A program made the translations under genes and the position numbers. A stretch of DNA of 64,000 nucleotides from Propioniciclava tarda (GTDB taxonomy: Bacteria; Actinomycetota; Actinomycetes; Propionibacteriales; Propionibacteriaceae). Below, one piece after another: positions 26,590-36,775 of this stretch (the stretch's first letter is position 1; every line of letters starts with the position of its first letter). The stretch lies in assembly GCF_900182665.1 (NCBI RefSeq), contig NZ_FXTL01000006.1, positions 62,001-126,000 of the forward strand, given 5' to 3'. The notes beneath the pieces were generated by a model. That model was not told where the DNA came from. It worked only from the letters and a program-made list of their open reading frames with translations, and did not search any database.

Positions 26590-29500
26590 GTGGCAGAGCA
26601 GTGGGTCGAGGAGTGGACGGCGACCAGCCCGGGGGCCGTTCGGTCGGTGGCTGTTGGCATCGACGACGGAATGCCGATTGTGGTTTACGGCAGCCGTGAC
26701 GGCTTCATCCGCCGCTGGGGAGGGTACACCGCAAACGCGGTTGGGGACCTTGCCACCAATCACGAAGGTCCCGTGTGGTCAGTGGCGATTGGAACCGACA
26801 ACGCCGGAAGGGCACTCATCGTTTCGGGTGGTGACGATGGCACCATCCGTCGCTGGACCGCCTCTACCGGCAAGGCACTTGGTGAGCCCATCCAGTCTGA
26901 ACAGGGCTCGGTGTGGTCAGTGGCGATCGCAGCCATTGACAATGGGCAACTTCAGATTGTTTCCGCTGGAGACGACGGCACGATTCGTTGCTGGGACGCA
27001 ACCACCGGCGAAAGCCTTGGGGAGCCCCTGAGCGGTCACCAAGGTTCTGCCCTTTCCGTGGCGATCAGCGTCGACGTCGCAGGCAAAGCCCTCATCGCCT
27101 CTTCGGGAACCGATGGAACAATACGCCGGTGGGACGCTAGCACTGGGATGCCCGTGGGCGATCCGTTGATGGGCCACCAGGGCTCAGTGTTATCAGTGGC
27201 CATAGGGACCGGCGCCGACGCCGCGCCCCTCATTATCTCCGGCGGGGATGACGGAACCATTCGCCGCTGGGACGCCACCACCGGCCGACCTGTAGGCGAC
27301 CCCATCACCGGCCACCGTGGCGCAGTGCGTTCAGTTGCCCTCGGCTTCGATGCCAATGGCCGCGCACTCATTCTGTCGGGCGGCGAGGACGGTGCCACCC
27401 GGCGGTGGGACCTTAGCGGCGGGGGACCCGTCGGCAGCGCGCTTGGTGATGGCGAAGGCGCAGTGCGTTCCGTGGCCGCGGGCCAGGACGTCACCGGCGT
27501 CTATTACATCGTTTCGGGTGGCGATGAAGTCATGCGCCGCTGGAACGCCACCACCGGCAAACCCATCGGTGACGCTCTCACCGGCCACCGCGGTGCAGTG
27601 CGCTCGGTCGCGCTCTGCGCTGAAGCTAACAGTCGTATCCTGATCGTGTCGGGAGGCGCTGATGGCACCGTCCGCCGCTGGGACGCCTCCACCGGCCGAC
27701 CCATCGGGGCCCCCCTCACGGGGCACCGAGGCTGGGTGCGCTCGATCGCGATCGGCGCTGACGCCAAGAGTCGCACCATGATCGTCTCTGGAGGCGAGGA
27801 CGGCAGCGTCCGCCGCTGGGACGCCACCACCGGCCAGCCCATCGGCCAGGCTATCACCGGCCACGAAGGCATGGTCATGTCGGTGACACTCGGCGCCGAT
27901 GTCAACAGTCGTACCGTGATCGTGTCTGGAGGCGCTGACGCCACCATCCGCCGATGGGACGCCACCACCGGCCAGCCCATCGGCCAGGCCATCACGACCC
28001 ATCAAGGCATGGTCATGTCGTTGGCGCTCGGCGCCGACGCCAGCAGTCGTACCGTCATCGTCTCTGGAGGCGAAGACGCCACCATCCGCCGCTGGGACGC
28101 CACCACCGGCCAACCCATCGGCCAGGCCATCAAAGGGCATCACGACTCGGTGGTGTCGTTGGCGGTCGGCGCCGACGCCAACAGTCGTACTGTCATCGTC
28201 TCAGGAGGCGACGACGCCACCATCCGCCGCTGGGACGCCACCACCGGCCAGCCCATCGGCCAGGCCATCACGGGCCATCGAGATTCGGTCGTGTCGGTGG
28301 CGCTCGGCGCCGACCGCGCCGGCCGCCCCTACATCGCCTCTGGAGGTGACGACGCCACCATCCGCCGCTGGGACGCCACCACAGGCCAACCCATCGGCCA
28401 GGCAATCACGAGTCACCGCGGCCCGGTTCTTTCGATCGCCATAGGCACCGACCGCACCAGAGGCAAGTCAGCTGTTTCAGGGGGGCAAGACGGCACTATT
28501 CGCCATTGGATTCTGGTCGATGATGGCTCGGAGCCGTTGGCCGACCCTCAATCGGAAACGGGCGCATTGAGTGGTGAGAACACAGGGGCTGAGGACGCCT
28601 TGAGCCGTGACATTCTCGTGCAGCACCTGATCGCCAGCTCCGATCGTCTGTTGGACACCGAGTCGACGACCCGGGGCACGATCGTGGTCCAGCTTGACGG
28701 ACCCTGGGGCAGCGGCAAAACGGTGCTGACCCGCCTACTCCGGGAAAAGCTGAGCGAAGGAGGCCAGCCCAGCGACGTGCTCAAAGGCAGCGCTCTGCGC
28801 CACCCGATCGTCGTGGAGTTCGACGCTTGGCGCGAGAGCGGCGTCAAGCCGCCCTGGTGGGCGCTGGCGGTAGGGCTACATCGTGCGGTCCAGCGATCGC
28901 GGAGCTGGCCAGCCCGGGCCGCTCTCAACCTGACTTGGGCTGCCCAACGCATCGCGCGATCCCCCGCGCTCATCTGGACTGCCCTCGCCGTAGTCGTGGT
29001 CCTCTTGATCGGGTTGCTGTGGCCGACCCAGATGAAGTCCATGAGCGAACTGCTGGCGCCCATCGGCGGCGTAGCAGTGGCAGCCCTGGCTTTGAGCCGC
29101 GTCCTCTTCTGGTCTGCGCCCGTCTTCGGGCAACTCCAGCACCGCACGGACGACAACCCGAACGAAGAAGTGCGCGCCATGCTGACCCAGTTGCGCGCCT
29201 GGACCCCCCGCTACAACACCTCCCGACGATGGGAGTGGACGGCAGCCTTCGGGCTGGCCCTGCTGATGATGCAAGTCGGCCTAGCACTGTGGCCCGACAC
29301 TCCCATCCCGCCGCAGCAGCAGCCACTGTTCACAGTGCTCCTGCTCACGATCGCCGCCGTACTGGGCCTCACCACGCTGTTCACCGCACCGCCACCGGCC
29401 ACCTCCGTCGGCCAGACCAATCCCTCCGCACATCGCCCGATCATTCTCATCGTGGACAACCTCGATCGCTGCTCGACCGAGGCGACCGTCGCGTTCCTCG

Positions 29501-30498
29501 AGACGATCCAGGTCTTGATTCGCCAGGCGGACGGAGGCGACGACCAGCAACCGATCGCGCCGCTCGTGGTTGTCGTTCCTGCGGACAGCCAGTGGGTGCG
29601 CACCGCGTTCTCAACGAGTTTCAAGGACTTCTCTGGGCTGGGCAACGACGCGAAAACGCTCGGGGCCGACTTCCTGCAGAAGCTGTTCGAACACACCGTC
29701 CTCGTCCCCGAACTCAACCCTCAGCAGGTGGCGACCTTCACCCGGCACGTCACCGGGCTGGGCACCCAACCGCCCAACCTGGCACCCCAAGCGGCCCCTG
29801 TTCCCGGACATCGGGCCATGTCACGCGACGACGAAACCGTCGACGCCACCGGCGTGCAGGTTGACACCGATCCCATGCCCTCGACCCCCCAACAAGCGAT
29901 CGCCTCAGCCGACGCGCTCGTCGAGGAGATCAAGAGCGCCCCACTCTCACGATTGGACGACCTTGCCCGTGACAACCGGGTGACGACCCTCTCAACGGAC
30001 GACCGCAACCGCGTGCTAGGCATGGTGGTCAACCGTCAGGCCGAGCCCGCTGCCCAACATGCCAAGGAGCATCTGCTGGAGCGCAACGTCGCGCTGCTCC
30101 CAGCCAACCCCCGGCTGATCAGGCGTATCGCCAACTACTGGACCATGCTGCAGGCCCTCAAGCTCTATCTGGCTCACGGCCTCGGTCAAGACGTCTTGAT
30201 GCGCGCCGCCGTGGTCGCCATCCAGTTCCCCACCCTCGCCGAGCTCGTGCTGCGCTCCACCTGGCTCACCACGATCGACGCGGCCACCAAGGACTCCGAC
30301 AAGGACCCCCAAGACGTCAAGACCGCCCGTGCCCTCCTCAAGCGCCCCGACGTCCAAACAGCGCTGATAGGCCCGGACGGCCCCGTCACCTTGGTCCAGC
30401 TGGCCAGAGCCTACGGACGCTTCGTGCCGGACGCCCCAGCCACGACTGGCGCCCATCCAGACTCGTCCGCGCAACCGCCGCTGTCGGCGTCCGTCTAG
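26590..30498 (+). CDS. Giant WD40-repeat / KAP-family P-loop NTPase membrane protein
   Basis: 1302 aa, GTG start. Residues about 10-645 are 14 WD40-type blades with a 46-residue period, each ending RRWDATTGxPIG or a variant. Fourteen blades fit two seven-bladed propellers. Residues about 665-1290 form a KAP NTPase: Walker A GPWGSGKT (704-711), FDAWRESGVKPPWWAL, four hydrophobic helices inserted between the A and B motifs (about 795-935), Walker B IILIVDNLD ending at Asp956 with DRC. KAP helices between A and B anchor the ATPase to the membrane. Blades 9-13 are almost identical at DNA level, so recently amplified. The order propeller then NTPase is unusual. A defence or signalling role is inferred; no partner gene is evident. 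Confidence 0.85.
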   Translation: MAEQWVEEWTATSPGAVRSVAVGIDDGMPIVVYGSRDGFIRRWGGYTANAVGDLATNHEGPVWSVAIGTDNAGRALIVSGGDDGTIRRWTASTGKALGEPIQSEQGSVWSVAIAAIDNGQLQIVSAGDDGTIRCWDATTGESLGEPLSGHQGSALSVAISVDVAGKALIASSGTDGTIRRWDASTGMPVGDPLMGHQGSVLSVAIGTGADAAPLIISGGDDGTIRRWDATTGRPVGDPITGHRGAVRSVALGFDANGRALILSGGEDGATRRWDLSGGGPVGSALGDGEGAVRSVAAGQDVTGVYYIVSGGDEVMRRWNATTGKPIGDALTGHRGAVRSVALCAEANSRILIVSGGADGTVRRWDASTGRPIGAPLTGHRGWVRSIAIGADAKSRTMIVSGGEDGSVRRWDATTGQPIGQAITGHEGMVMSVTLGADVNSRTVIVSGGADATIRRWDATTGQPIGQAITTHQGMVMSLALGADASSRTVIVSGGEDATIRRWDATTGQPIGQAIKGHHDSVVSLAVGADANSRTVIVSGGDDATIRRWDATTGQPIGQAITGHRDSVVSVALGADRAGRPYIASGGDDATIRRWDATTGQPIGQAITSHRGPVLSIAIGTDRTRGKSAVSGGQDGTIRHWILVDDGSEPLADPQSETGALSGENTGAEDALSRDILVQHLIASSDRLLDTESTTRGTIVVQLDGPWGSGKTVLTRLLREKLSEGGQPSDVLKGSALRHPIVVEFDAWRESGVKPPWWALAVGLHRAVQRSRSWPARAALNLTWAAQRIARSPALIWTALAVVVVLLIGLLWPTQMKSMSELLAPIGGVAVAALALSRVLFWSAPVFGQLQHRTDDNPNEEVRAMLTQLRAWTPRYNTSRRWEWTAAFGLALLMMQVGLALWPDTPIPPQQQPLFTVLLLTIAAVLGLTTLFTAPPPATSVGQTNPSAHRPIILIVDNLDRCSTEATVAFLETIQVLIRQADGGDDQQPIAPLVVVVPADSQWVRTAFSTSFKDFSGLGNDAKTLGADFLQKLFEHTVLVPELNPQQVATFTRHVTGLGTQPPNLAPQAAPVPGHRAMSRDDETVDATGVQVDTDPMPSTPQQAIASADALVEEIKSAPLSRLDDLARDNRVTTLSTDDRNRVLGMVVNRQAEPAAQHAKEHLLERNVALLPANPRLIRRIANYWTMLQALKLYLAHGLGQDVLMRAAVVAIQFPTLAELVLRSTWLTTIDAATKDSDKDPQDVKTARALLKRPDVQTALIGPDGPVTLVQLARAYGRFVPDAPATTGAHPDSSAQPPLSASV
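27800..28410 (+). repeat. Near-identical 138-bp tandem repeats encoding WD40 blades
   Basis: The stretch GCCACCATCCGCCG plus about 45 following bases recurs with exact 138-bp spacing (27941, 28079, 28217, 28355 as reference points). Differences are mostly in the variable loop of each blade. Confidence 0.85.
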
Positions 30499-30920
30499 TC
30501 GCTGAAGCGCAGCAGGTACCCGTCGGGATCCTGGACCACGAACGAGGTCATCGTGTAGCGCTGGTCGCCCTGGGTGAACTCGGAGAGCTCCATGGGCACA
30601 TAGATCGGGTACTTCTCGGCACGCAACGCCTCGTAGACCGGCTTCGGGTCAGACGTCCGGACGTGGATCGCGACGCCGCGTCCGAAGGGAGTGCTCAGTT
30701 CGGCGACGACCATGGGGTCGTCCGGCCGGTACTGATTGAGGACGATCTGCCCGCCGCCCAGCTGGACGACCGCGAACCGCTCCGGCTCGGTGTGGTCCAG
30801 CTCGAAGCCGAAGAGGCGCGTGTAGACGTCCACGCTCCGCTCCAGGCTCGACACCACGAGGGCGGGCACGATGATGGCCCAGCTCTGTCCCTCTTTGATC
30901 AGTTGGTCGCCATCGCTCAT
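30495..30920 (-). CDS. VOC (glyoxalase/bleomycin resistance) superfamily protein
   Basis: 141 aa from ATG 30920 (MSDGDQLIKEGQSWAIIVPAL). Paired beta-alpha-beta modules: ALVVSSLERSVDVYTRLFGFEL at the N-terminus and VVQDPDGYLLRFSD at the C-terminus, typical of VOC dioxygenase-like proteins. Metal ligands are partly conserved (Glu/His uncertain), so catalysis is open. Its 3' end overlaps the 3' end of the WD40-KAP gene by 4 bp, tail to tail. Confidence 0.85.
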   Translation of the reverse strand: MSDGDQLIKEGQSWAIIVPALVVSSLERSVDVYTRLFGFELDHTEPERFAVVQLGGGQIVLNQYRPDDPMVVAELSTPFGRGVAIHVRTSDPKPVYEALRAEKYPIYVPMELSEFTQGDQRYTMTSFVVQDPDGYLLRFSD

Positions 30921-31087
30921 GGGCTCAACATAGGACGCCGCGGCGTCCACCGTCAGATGTCGGCCGGATCTACCTGCTCCCCGCCGAAATCTGCACGTCT
31001 ACCCCTCGGCAAGACCGTCGGCGCCTGCGACTACGCTCAGCGTCAGACCTCGGCGCCCGACGACGAGGCGTCCGCCCAGGGGGTCCG

Positions 31088-32311
31088 ATGAACCAGCAGT
31101 CCTCCGCATTGCCCGGCCCCGGCGGCCCTCAGAAGCCGCCCGTCGCGTCCGCGGTGCCCGCGTCCGTTTCGGGGGCGGACGCCGTTGCGGCCGACGCTTC
31201 GGCGTCCGATTCCGCTCCTGCCCCGGTCGTGGACGCCGCCGCGATCGCCAGTCAGACCCGCAGTGTGCTCGAAGGCTTGCTCAGCAATCCCGGACGCGCG
31301 TTCAAGCTGGGCTTCTTCCTCGCCGTCGGGGTGCTCACGGCGTGGGCGCTGGCGTCCGCGCTGGGCAACCTGCGCAGCATCATCGTCACCTTGGTGGTCG
31401 CGTTGTTCGTCGCGCTGGGCCTGCAGCCCGTCATCGAATGGCTCGTGAAGCGCGGGCTGCCGCGGACGGCGTCCGCTGGGCTCGTGACGCTGGCCCTGTT
31501 CGCAGCGCTGATCCTCGGACTCTGGGCGATCGTCCCGCTGGTCATCGAGCAGGCGACCACGTTCGCCGACAACGCGCCTGCCTACGTCACCGAGCTGCAG
31601 AAGAACCCGGTGATCGCTCAGCTGGACAGCCAGTTCAAGATCCTCGACAGGGTCGGGCCCATGTTGGCCTCCGGTGACTGGATCTCCGGCGCCTTCGGCG
31701 GCTTCGCGGCGGCGGGACTGGCGGCGGCGAACTTCGCGGCGTCCACGGGCCTGACGACGGTGCTCATGCTGTTCTTCACCTTCTCGGCCCCGCAGATCAA
31801 GGACGCGATCTACGAACTCGCCCCGGCGTCCAAGCGGCCTCGGGTGCGCTACCTGGCCAGCGAGATCTTCAAGCGGATCGGCGACTACCTCCTGTCGATG
31901 CTGCTCGTGGTCTCGCTGTGGGGCGTCCTGACGTTCACCGTGCTGACCGTGATGGGGCTCGGCAAGTTCGCGGTGGCGCTGGCGCTGCTCACGATGGCGT
32001 TGACGGCGATCCCGGCGGTGGGGTCGTTCGTCGCCATCGCGCTGTGCGGCCTGATCGCCTTGTCGGCGTCGCCGACCGCGGCCCTCGTGGTCGCCGGCGT
32101 GATGCTCGTCTACCAGCAGCTGGATGCCTACCTCGTCCAGCCGCGGCTGTTCGCTAGGTCGCTGCAGGTGCCGCCGGCACTGGTCATCATGGGCGTCGCG
32201 TGCGGCATGGCGCTGATGGGGGTGCTCGGGGCACTGCTGGCGATCCCGACCGTGGCGTCGTTGTTGCTGCTGTACCGCGAGGTCCTGGTGCCCAAGCTGG
32301 ACGCGAGCTGA
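31088..32311 (+). CDS. AI-2E family transporter (PerM-like)
   Basis: 407 aa, about eight membrane helices. A disordered Ala/Ser/Pro N-terminus (1-60) precedes the core. Family features include the VIEWLVKRGLPR turn and LYRE near the C-terminus. Members move autoinducer-2 or ions; substrate unknown here. The stop overlaps the start of the DUF1206 gene (TGATG), so they are an operon. Confidence 0.88.
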   Translation: MNQQSSALPGPGGPQKPPVASAVPASVSGADAVAADASASDSAPAPVVDAAAIASQTRSVLEGLLSNPGRAFKLGFFLAVGVLTAWALASALGNLRSIIVTLVVALFVALGLQPVIEWLVKRGLPRTASAGLVTLALFAALILGLWAIVPLVIEQATTFADNAPAYVTELQKNPVIAQLDSQFKILDRVGPMLASGDWISGAFGGFAAAGLAAANFAASTGLTTVLMLFFTFSAPQIKDAIYELAPASKRPRVRYLASEIFKRIGDYLLSMLLVVSLWGVLTFTVLTVMGLGKFAVALALLTMALTAIPAVGSFVAIALCGLIALSASPTAALVVAGVMLVYQQLDAYLVQPRLFARSLQVPPALVIMGVACGMALMGVLGALLAIPTVASLLLLYREVLVPKLDAS

Positions 32312-33141
32312 TGGCCGCCTCGGACGCCGTCCCCGACGAGGTCTCGGATGCCGTCGAGGCGGCGGTCGAGGTCGTGGCGGACGCCGCCGAGGACGTCGCA
32401 GCGCATCCGGTCGTCCAGCACGGAGCCCGGCTGGGGTACCTGGTCAGTGGGGTGTTGCACCTGATCATGGGCGTGTTGGCCGTGCGACTGGCGTCCGGCG
32501 ATCACACGGCGTCACCGGATCAGTCGGGCGCGCTCGCCACCGTCGCCGGGACGCCGCTGGGCTGGGCGTTGCTGGGGCTGTGTGTCCTCGGGTTCGCCCT
32601 GCTCGGCCTCTGGCAGGTCGTCCAAGTGGCGCGTCGGCGTCCGATCGGAAGCCGCGGCAAGGCCGCGGCGAAGGCGGTCCTGTACCTGGCGTTGGCCGCC
32701 GGCGCGGTCGGCTTCATGCGGGGGACGCCGGCGTCCTCGGCCGCCCAGACCCGCGACATTACCGCGCTGCTGATGTCGTGGCCGCTCGGTGCGGCGCTGG
32801 TCGGAGTCGCAGGCCTGGTCGTGATCGGCGTCGGCGTCTTCCACGTGGTGAAGGGCGTCCAGAAACGGTTCGTGGCTGATCTGGTGGAGCGTCCCGGACG
32901 CCTCGTCGGCGTGCTGGCGATCGTCGGCTATGTGGCGAAGGGGCTGGCGCTGCTCGTCGTGGGCGGGCTGTTCCTCCGCGCCGCCTGGACGCACGACCCG
33001 AGCGGTTCCACCGGACTCGACGGCGCGCTGGCCGTGTTGCTGGGCGCCCCCTTCGGGCCAGCGCTGGTCGCCGGGATCGGGCTGGGCTTCGCGGCCTACG
33101 GGCTGTACTCGTTCGCGAGGGCGCGCTTCGCCCGGACATGA
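32311..33141 (+). CDS. DUF1206 family membrane protein
   Basis: 276 aa. After an acidic Ala/Asp/Val-rich N-terminus there are three repeated two-helix units, each starting near a conserved GYLVSGVLHLIMG, KAVLYLALAAGAVG or VGYVAKGLALLVVGG stretch. This threefold layout is characteristic of DUF1206. Function unknown. Overlaps the AI-2E gene by 1 bp. Confidence 0.87.
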   Translation: MAASDAVPDEVSDAVEAAVEVVADAAEDVAAHPVVQHGARLGYLVSGVLHLIMGVLAVRLASGDHTASPDQSGALATVAGTPLGWALLGLCVLGFALLGLWQVVQVARRRPIGSRGKAAAKAVLYLALAAGAVGFMRGTPASSAAQTRDITALLMSWPLGAALVGVAGLVVIGVGVFHVVKGVQKRFVADLVERPGRLVGVLAIVGYVAKGLALLVVGGLFLRAAWTHDPSGSTGLDGALAVLLGAPFGPALVAGIGLGFAAYGLYSFARARFART

Positions 33142-33264
33142 GGCGTCCGGCTCTCGCGGGGGCAGAGAGGTTCCAGGCGAGGCATTCAGATTGCGGCTCG
33201 GCTCCGAGGGGACGACGGCGCGCCTTCGCGGCGGCGCCCAATCGTCGCCCTTCGATGGTGTTAG

Positions 33265-34551
33265 ATGACCAAAGTGACGACGGCAATCGAGCACCTGCGC
33301 GCCGCGTTCGCCGACCTCTTCGCGGACCGAGTCCCCGCCCGAACCTGGCGGCTTCCGGAGTTCCTCGCCTGCACGGTGATGCTGGTCGCCTCGACGGTTC
33401 CGATCATCTGGTTCTTGAGAAATCTCCACCTTGAGAACGAACTCGCGATGGTCACCACCACGATCAAGTCGGCGATCATCGTGAGCTTCCTGCTCGCGGC
33501 GCTGATCTGGCTGCTTCTCATGTCACCGACGCGACTCCGACTTCCCGGACCGGTCGTGGGTCTGCTCTTCATCGAGGTCGTGATCTTCACCGTGGCCTGG
33601 TACGCCTGGTACGTGCCGAAGTGGGGTCCATGGTCGGACAACGCCGACGCTCTCGAGAGAGGCGCGACGCAAATCCTGCGGCTCAGCGATCCCTACGCCG
33701 TCGTGACCAAGTTCGGCGGGACGTTGTCACCGATGCTCGGAGGCTTCCTGCTGGCGCTCCCCTTTGTGGTGCTGTTCGGCAACGTGTTCTTCCAGACCAT
33801 CGTGTGGGTCCTCGGTGGCGCGATCGCCCTGCTCAAGTCCGTCGGCGTCCATGGCGCCTGTGCCGCGAGCATGATCTTCGGCCTCACACTCTGGACCCGC
33901 CTCGCCACCCCTTCTCAGAGCGACAACTGGATCACCGCCGCCGGGGTCGTGGCGACGGCTGGATGGGGCTACCTCGTCACCAGAAAGCACCCCGAGCGGC
34001 GCTGGCTCATCATCGCGGTGGGCGCCCTATACGGGTGTTGCCTCACCTACCGCTTCATCATGTGGCCTACCGTTTTGCCGCTGCTCGTCTTGTTCGTCAG
34101 GACTTTCAAGTGGCGGAGGACGCTGGTCTTTATGGTCCCGGCCGCCGTGGTGACCGTGGGCTTGACGCTGCTTCCGCTCGCGATCAATGCCAAGAACTAC
34201 CTCAACGGCCCCGTCGCCATGGGCCTGATCAAGGCGACCCGCAGTAGCGTGCCCTTCTCGGGGGTGATCGTGTCGACCATCACGATCGCCACCTTCGCGT
34301 TGGCGAGCGCCAGGGTGCGGAGCCTTTCCGGCGTGTGGGGGGCTTCTGCTTTGGGGATGGCCGCCATGCTACTGAGCGTGGCTGCCACGAAGTACGAGCT
34401 GGGATTCACCACGGCGGTATCGACCTACGACACCGTGGCCTTCACCGGCACCTGGCTGGTCTTCGGAGCGGTCTCGCTCGCTCTGCCCACGGCCCGGGAC
34501 ATTGCCAATCATCAGAGCGCACGGCGTGCCGCTGGTCTCCGGGGCAGGTAG
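33265..34551 (+). CDS. Polytopic membrane protein, possible GT-C-like
   Basis: 428 aa, ATG start, about 10-11 hydrophobic helices. A loop with PKWGPWSDNADALERGA after the third helix and LTYRFIMWPTVLPLL resemble GT-C membrane glycosyltransferase topology, but no diagnostic catalytic motif is certain. The 3' end overlaps the convergent PAP2 gene by 40 bp. Confidence 0.65.
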   Translation: MTKVTTAIEHLRAAFADLFADRVPARTWRLPEFLACTVMLVASTVPIIWFLRNLHLENELAMVTTTIKSAIIVSFLLAALIWLLLMSPTRLRLPGPVVGLLFIEVVIFTVAWYAWYVPKWGPWSDNADALERGATQILRLSDPYAVVTKFGGTLSPMLGGFLLALPFVVLFGNVFFQTIVWVLGGAIALLKSVGVHGACAASMIFGLTLWTRLATPSQSDNWITAAGVVATAGWGYLVTRKHPERRWLIIAVGALYGCCLTYRFIMWPTVLPLLVLFVRTFKWRRTLVFMVPAAVVTVGLTLLPLAINAKNYLNGPVAMGLIKATRSSVPFSGVIVSTITIATFALASARVRSLSGVWGASALGMAAMLLSVAATKYELGFTTAVSTYDTVAFTGTWLVFGAVSLALPTARDIANHQSARRAAGLRGR

Positions 34552-35204
34552 TTCCAGGCGAGGGCGGCGCAGACGATGCCGTTGACGATCCCGACGGTGA
34601 CGTCTGAGCCGTGGTGCATGCCCAGGTAGAGGCGCGAGAAGCCGAGGAAGGCGACGAACGCGAGCGATGCGCCGGCGATGATCGCCTTGGCGCGCTGCGG
34701 CAGGTGTTGGGTCAGCAGGATCAGGATCAGCAGCTGCGCCAGCGTCGCGCCGACGTGGCCGGACGGGAAGCTGGCGGTCGGCTGGGCGGCGTCCAGGTGC
34801 TCGACGGCGGGACGGTCCCGGTTGACGATGGTCGACGTCACCGCGTGCACGATGGCCTCGAGCGAGAGCGCCAGGCCGGGCAGCAGGGCGACCCACCAGC
34901 GGCGGGTGATCCAGGAGACGACCGCCATGAACAGGATGCAGCCGCCGATGTTGCCGGGCGCGCTGCCGATCGCAGACGCGCCGCGCGTGAGGGCGTCCAT
35001 CAGGGGGGTGCGTCCGGACTGGAGCGCCTTGTTGACCGAGTCCTCCCAGCGCCAGCCGTCTCCGGGGTGGGTGATGATGAAGCCGATCACGAGGTTGACG
35101 GTGAGCAGGCCGAGCATCGGCAAGATGCCCCGGCTGCCGATCGCGCCGATGGCCCCGCGGACCGTCGGACGGTCGATCTCGTCGTAGCGGTGCAGCCAGC
35201 TCAT
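34512..35204 (-). CDS. PAP2-family membrane phosphatase
   Basis: 230 aa, six membrane helices. The three PAP2 motifs are present: VNRDRP (KxxxxxxRP variant), SFPSGH, and [12 protein letters not shown] (SRxxxxxHxxxD). Likely dephosphorylates a lipid phosphate such as phosphatidic acid or an isoprenyl pyrophosphate. The ATG overlaps the stop of the upstream lipid kinase (ATGA), an opposing kinase/phosphatase pair. Confidence 0.9.
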   Translation of the reverse strand: MSWLHRYDEIDRPTVRGAIGAIGSRGILPMLGLLTVNLVIGFIITHPGDGWRWEDSVNKALQSGRTPLMDALTRGASAIGSAPGNIGGCILFMAVVSWITRRWWVALLPGLALSLEAIVHAVTSTIVNRDRPAVEHLDAAQPTASFPSGHVGATLAQLLILILLTQHLPQRAKAIIAGASLAFVAFLGFSRLYLGMHHGSDVTVGIVNGIVCAALAWNYLPRRPAARRAL

Positions 35205-36109
35205 GAGGCGTTCTTCCGCTGGACACGCACGGTCAGTGCCGCCGGCTCGATACGGGCTGCCAGGTGGGTGCGTTCACCGACGATGTCGCCGTCGATTTCG
35301 GACGCCACGGGCTTGGTGGTCCGGACCTCGAACCGCTCGCCCGTGAGGTGCTGCAGGCGTGCGTGGCCGCGGCGGTGTCGGGTCAGCACGTCGACGGCCC
35401 CCGCGGCCCAACCGAACAGGCCGTTCGGGGACAGCACGACGGCGTCCAGGTGGCCGTCGTCGACGGAGGCGTCCGGGAGGAGCGCGACGCCGCCGGTCAG
35501 CTCGCCGCAGTTGCCGACGACGATCATGCGGGCGTTCTGGCGGCGGAGGTGTCCGGTGGGTGCCGTGAGGGACGCCCGGAACCCGGGCTTGAGAAGGGCT
35601 TTCAGTCCGGACGCCACGTACGCCAGGACGCCGACGCGCGCCTTCAGCTTCTCGTCGGTGTCCATGGCTTCGGCGTCCAGGCCCATGCCGGTCATGACGA
35701 GGAAGACGTCCTCGGGGCCGCGGTCGAAGCTGACCATGCCGACGTCGATGCGCTTCTCGTCGCCGGTCAAGGCGACGTCGAGGGCCGAGGCGAGATCGTC
35801 GACGGGAAGTCCGAGGTTGCGGGCGAGCAGGTTGCCGGTGCCGCCGGGCAGCAGGCCAAGCGGGGTGTCGGTCTTCACCAAAGCGGACGCCACCGCGCGA
35901 ACCGTCCCGTCGCCGCCGAGGGGGCAGACGAGCGTCGCGCCCTGGTCGACGGCCGCGCGGGCCTGACCGTGCCCAGGATCGTCGGCGGTGGTCTCGAACC
36001 AGGACGCCTCGTCCCAGCCGAGGCGGGAGGTGACCTCGGCCACGGACGCCTTCACGGCGTCCAGATCATCGAACTTCGTCGGGTTCACGACGATCGCAAC
36101 ACGATTCAT
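35201..36109 (-). CDS. Diacylglycerol/sphingosine kinase-like lipid kinase
   Basis: 302 aa. N-terminal [14 protein letters not shown], nucleotide-binding [34 protein letters not shown], and VDVGMVSF motifs are all DAGK-catalytic-domain signatures. Translationally coupled to the PAP2 phosphatase. In the following 278 bp (36110-36387) I see no gene. Confidence 0.92.
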   Translation of the reverse strand: MNRVAIVVNPTKFDDLDAVKASVAEVTSRLGWDEASWFETTADDPGHGQARAAVDQGATLVCPLGGDGTVRAVASALVKTDTPLGLLPGGTGNLLARNLGLPVDDLASALDVALTGDEKRIDVGMVSFDRGPEDVFLVMTGMGLDAEAMDTDEKLKARVGVLAYVASGLKALLKPGFRASLTAPTGHLRRQNARMIVVGNCGELTGGVALLPDASVDDGHLDAVVLSPNGLFGWAAGAVDVLTRHRRGHARLQHLTGERFEVRTTKPVASEIDGDIVGERTHLAARIEPAALTVRVQRKNAS

Positions 36110-36387
36110 GCGGACCCTCCCTTCGGTTGGTCCTCAACGTAGGACCCGAGCGCGCGTCCGGGGTAGCGAGGTCGCGGGTTCTGCATCCCGGCGCGGTTGA
36201 GGATGGGTGTTGACCCCTGCCAGGATCGCAACGCTTCGCTGCAGGGGGCTTTGGCGGGTCGTCGCGGTGCTACCTCCGCACGGCGATGTTGCCGGTCGAA
36301 GGCGGGCGGGAAGCGGGTCGTGATGCCCCAAAACGTGGGACCGAGCATCAATCGCCCACCCTGCGTGGCGGCAGGGTCAGACAGATT

Positions 36388-36672
36388 TCAGGCGCACGCC
36401 TTCGTCTTCTTCGCCCCGTAGGCGGCCTGCTCCTTGGTGAACCCCTCGCCCGACGACGACGAAAGCTGCCGCTGCAGCCCCGAGCACGAGAACGCAGAGT
36501 ACTTGAGGTACGACTCCGCCGACCGCACCGCCTCCCCGTTCCAGTCCACGTTCAGCGAGTCCACCGCGGCGGTGGCGTCCGCGACGCTGTAGCCCTCCCC
36601 GGCCACCACCACGCAGCCGGCCACCACCGTCGTGCTGCTGGTCGCAGGCGCGGGGGACGGGAGACAGGCTGG
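36388..36672 (-). pseudogene. C-terminal fragment of an Ltp-family (host cell surface-exposed) lipoprotein
   Basis: Encodes one complete Ltp repeat: AAVDSLNVDWNGEAVRSAE, YLKYSAFSCSGLQRQL, GFTKEQAAYG. In-frame TAG at 36675-36673 lies directly upstream. No signal peptide or start remains, so the 5' part was lost, most simply by recombination at the neighbouring attachment site. Ltp proteins are often phage-borne and some act in superinfection exclusion. Confidence 0.7.
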
Positions 36673-36704
36673 CTAGTAAGGGATTCAAATTTTCGCGGCG
36701 TGAT

Positions 36705-36775
36705 GCAGAAACCCCACCTGACTTTGCTTGTCAGACGGGGTTTCACTTCGGTGGAGCTAAGGGGATTCGAACCCC
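36705..36775. repeat. Left attachment repeat (tRNA-Ala 3' fragment plus terminator)
   Basis: 71 bp matching 44634-44704 with 8 mismatches. The last 26 bp (36750-36775) are identical to the acceptor/T-arm end of tRNA-Ala. Includes a hairpin equivalent to the tRNA terminator. Interpreted as the left junction of the integrated element. The rest of the 36673-36942 gap is non-coding apart from the arm-type repeat. Confidence 0.85.

Noticed and set aside
27331-28143. Minus-strand open frame and direct repeats in the WD40 region, considered as a CRISPR-like array
   Set aside because: The 138-bp period is codon-periodic WD40 sequence, with no short repeat/unique spacer pattern; the minus frame just mirrors the repeats.
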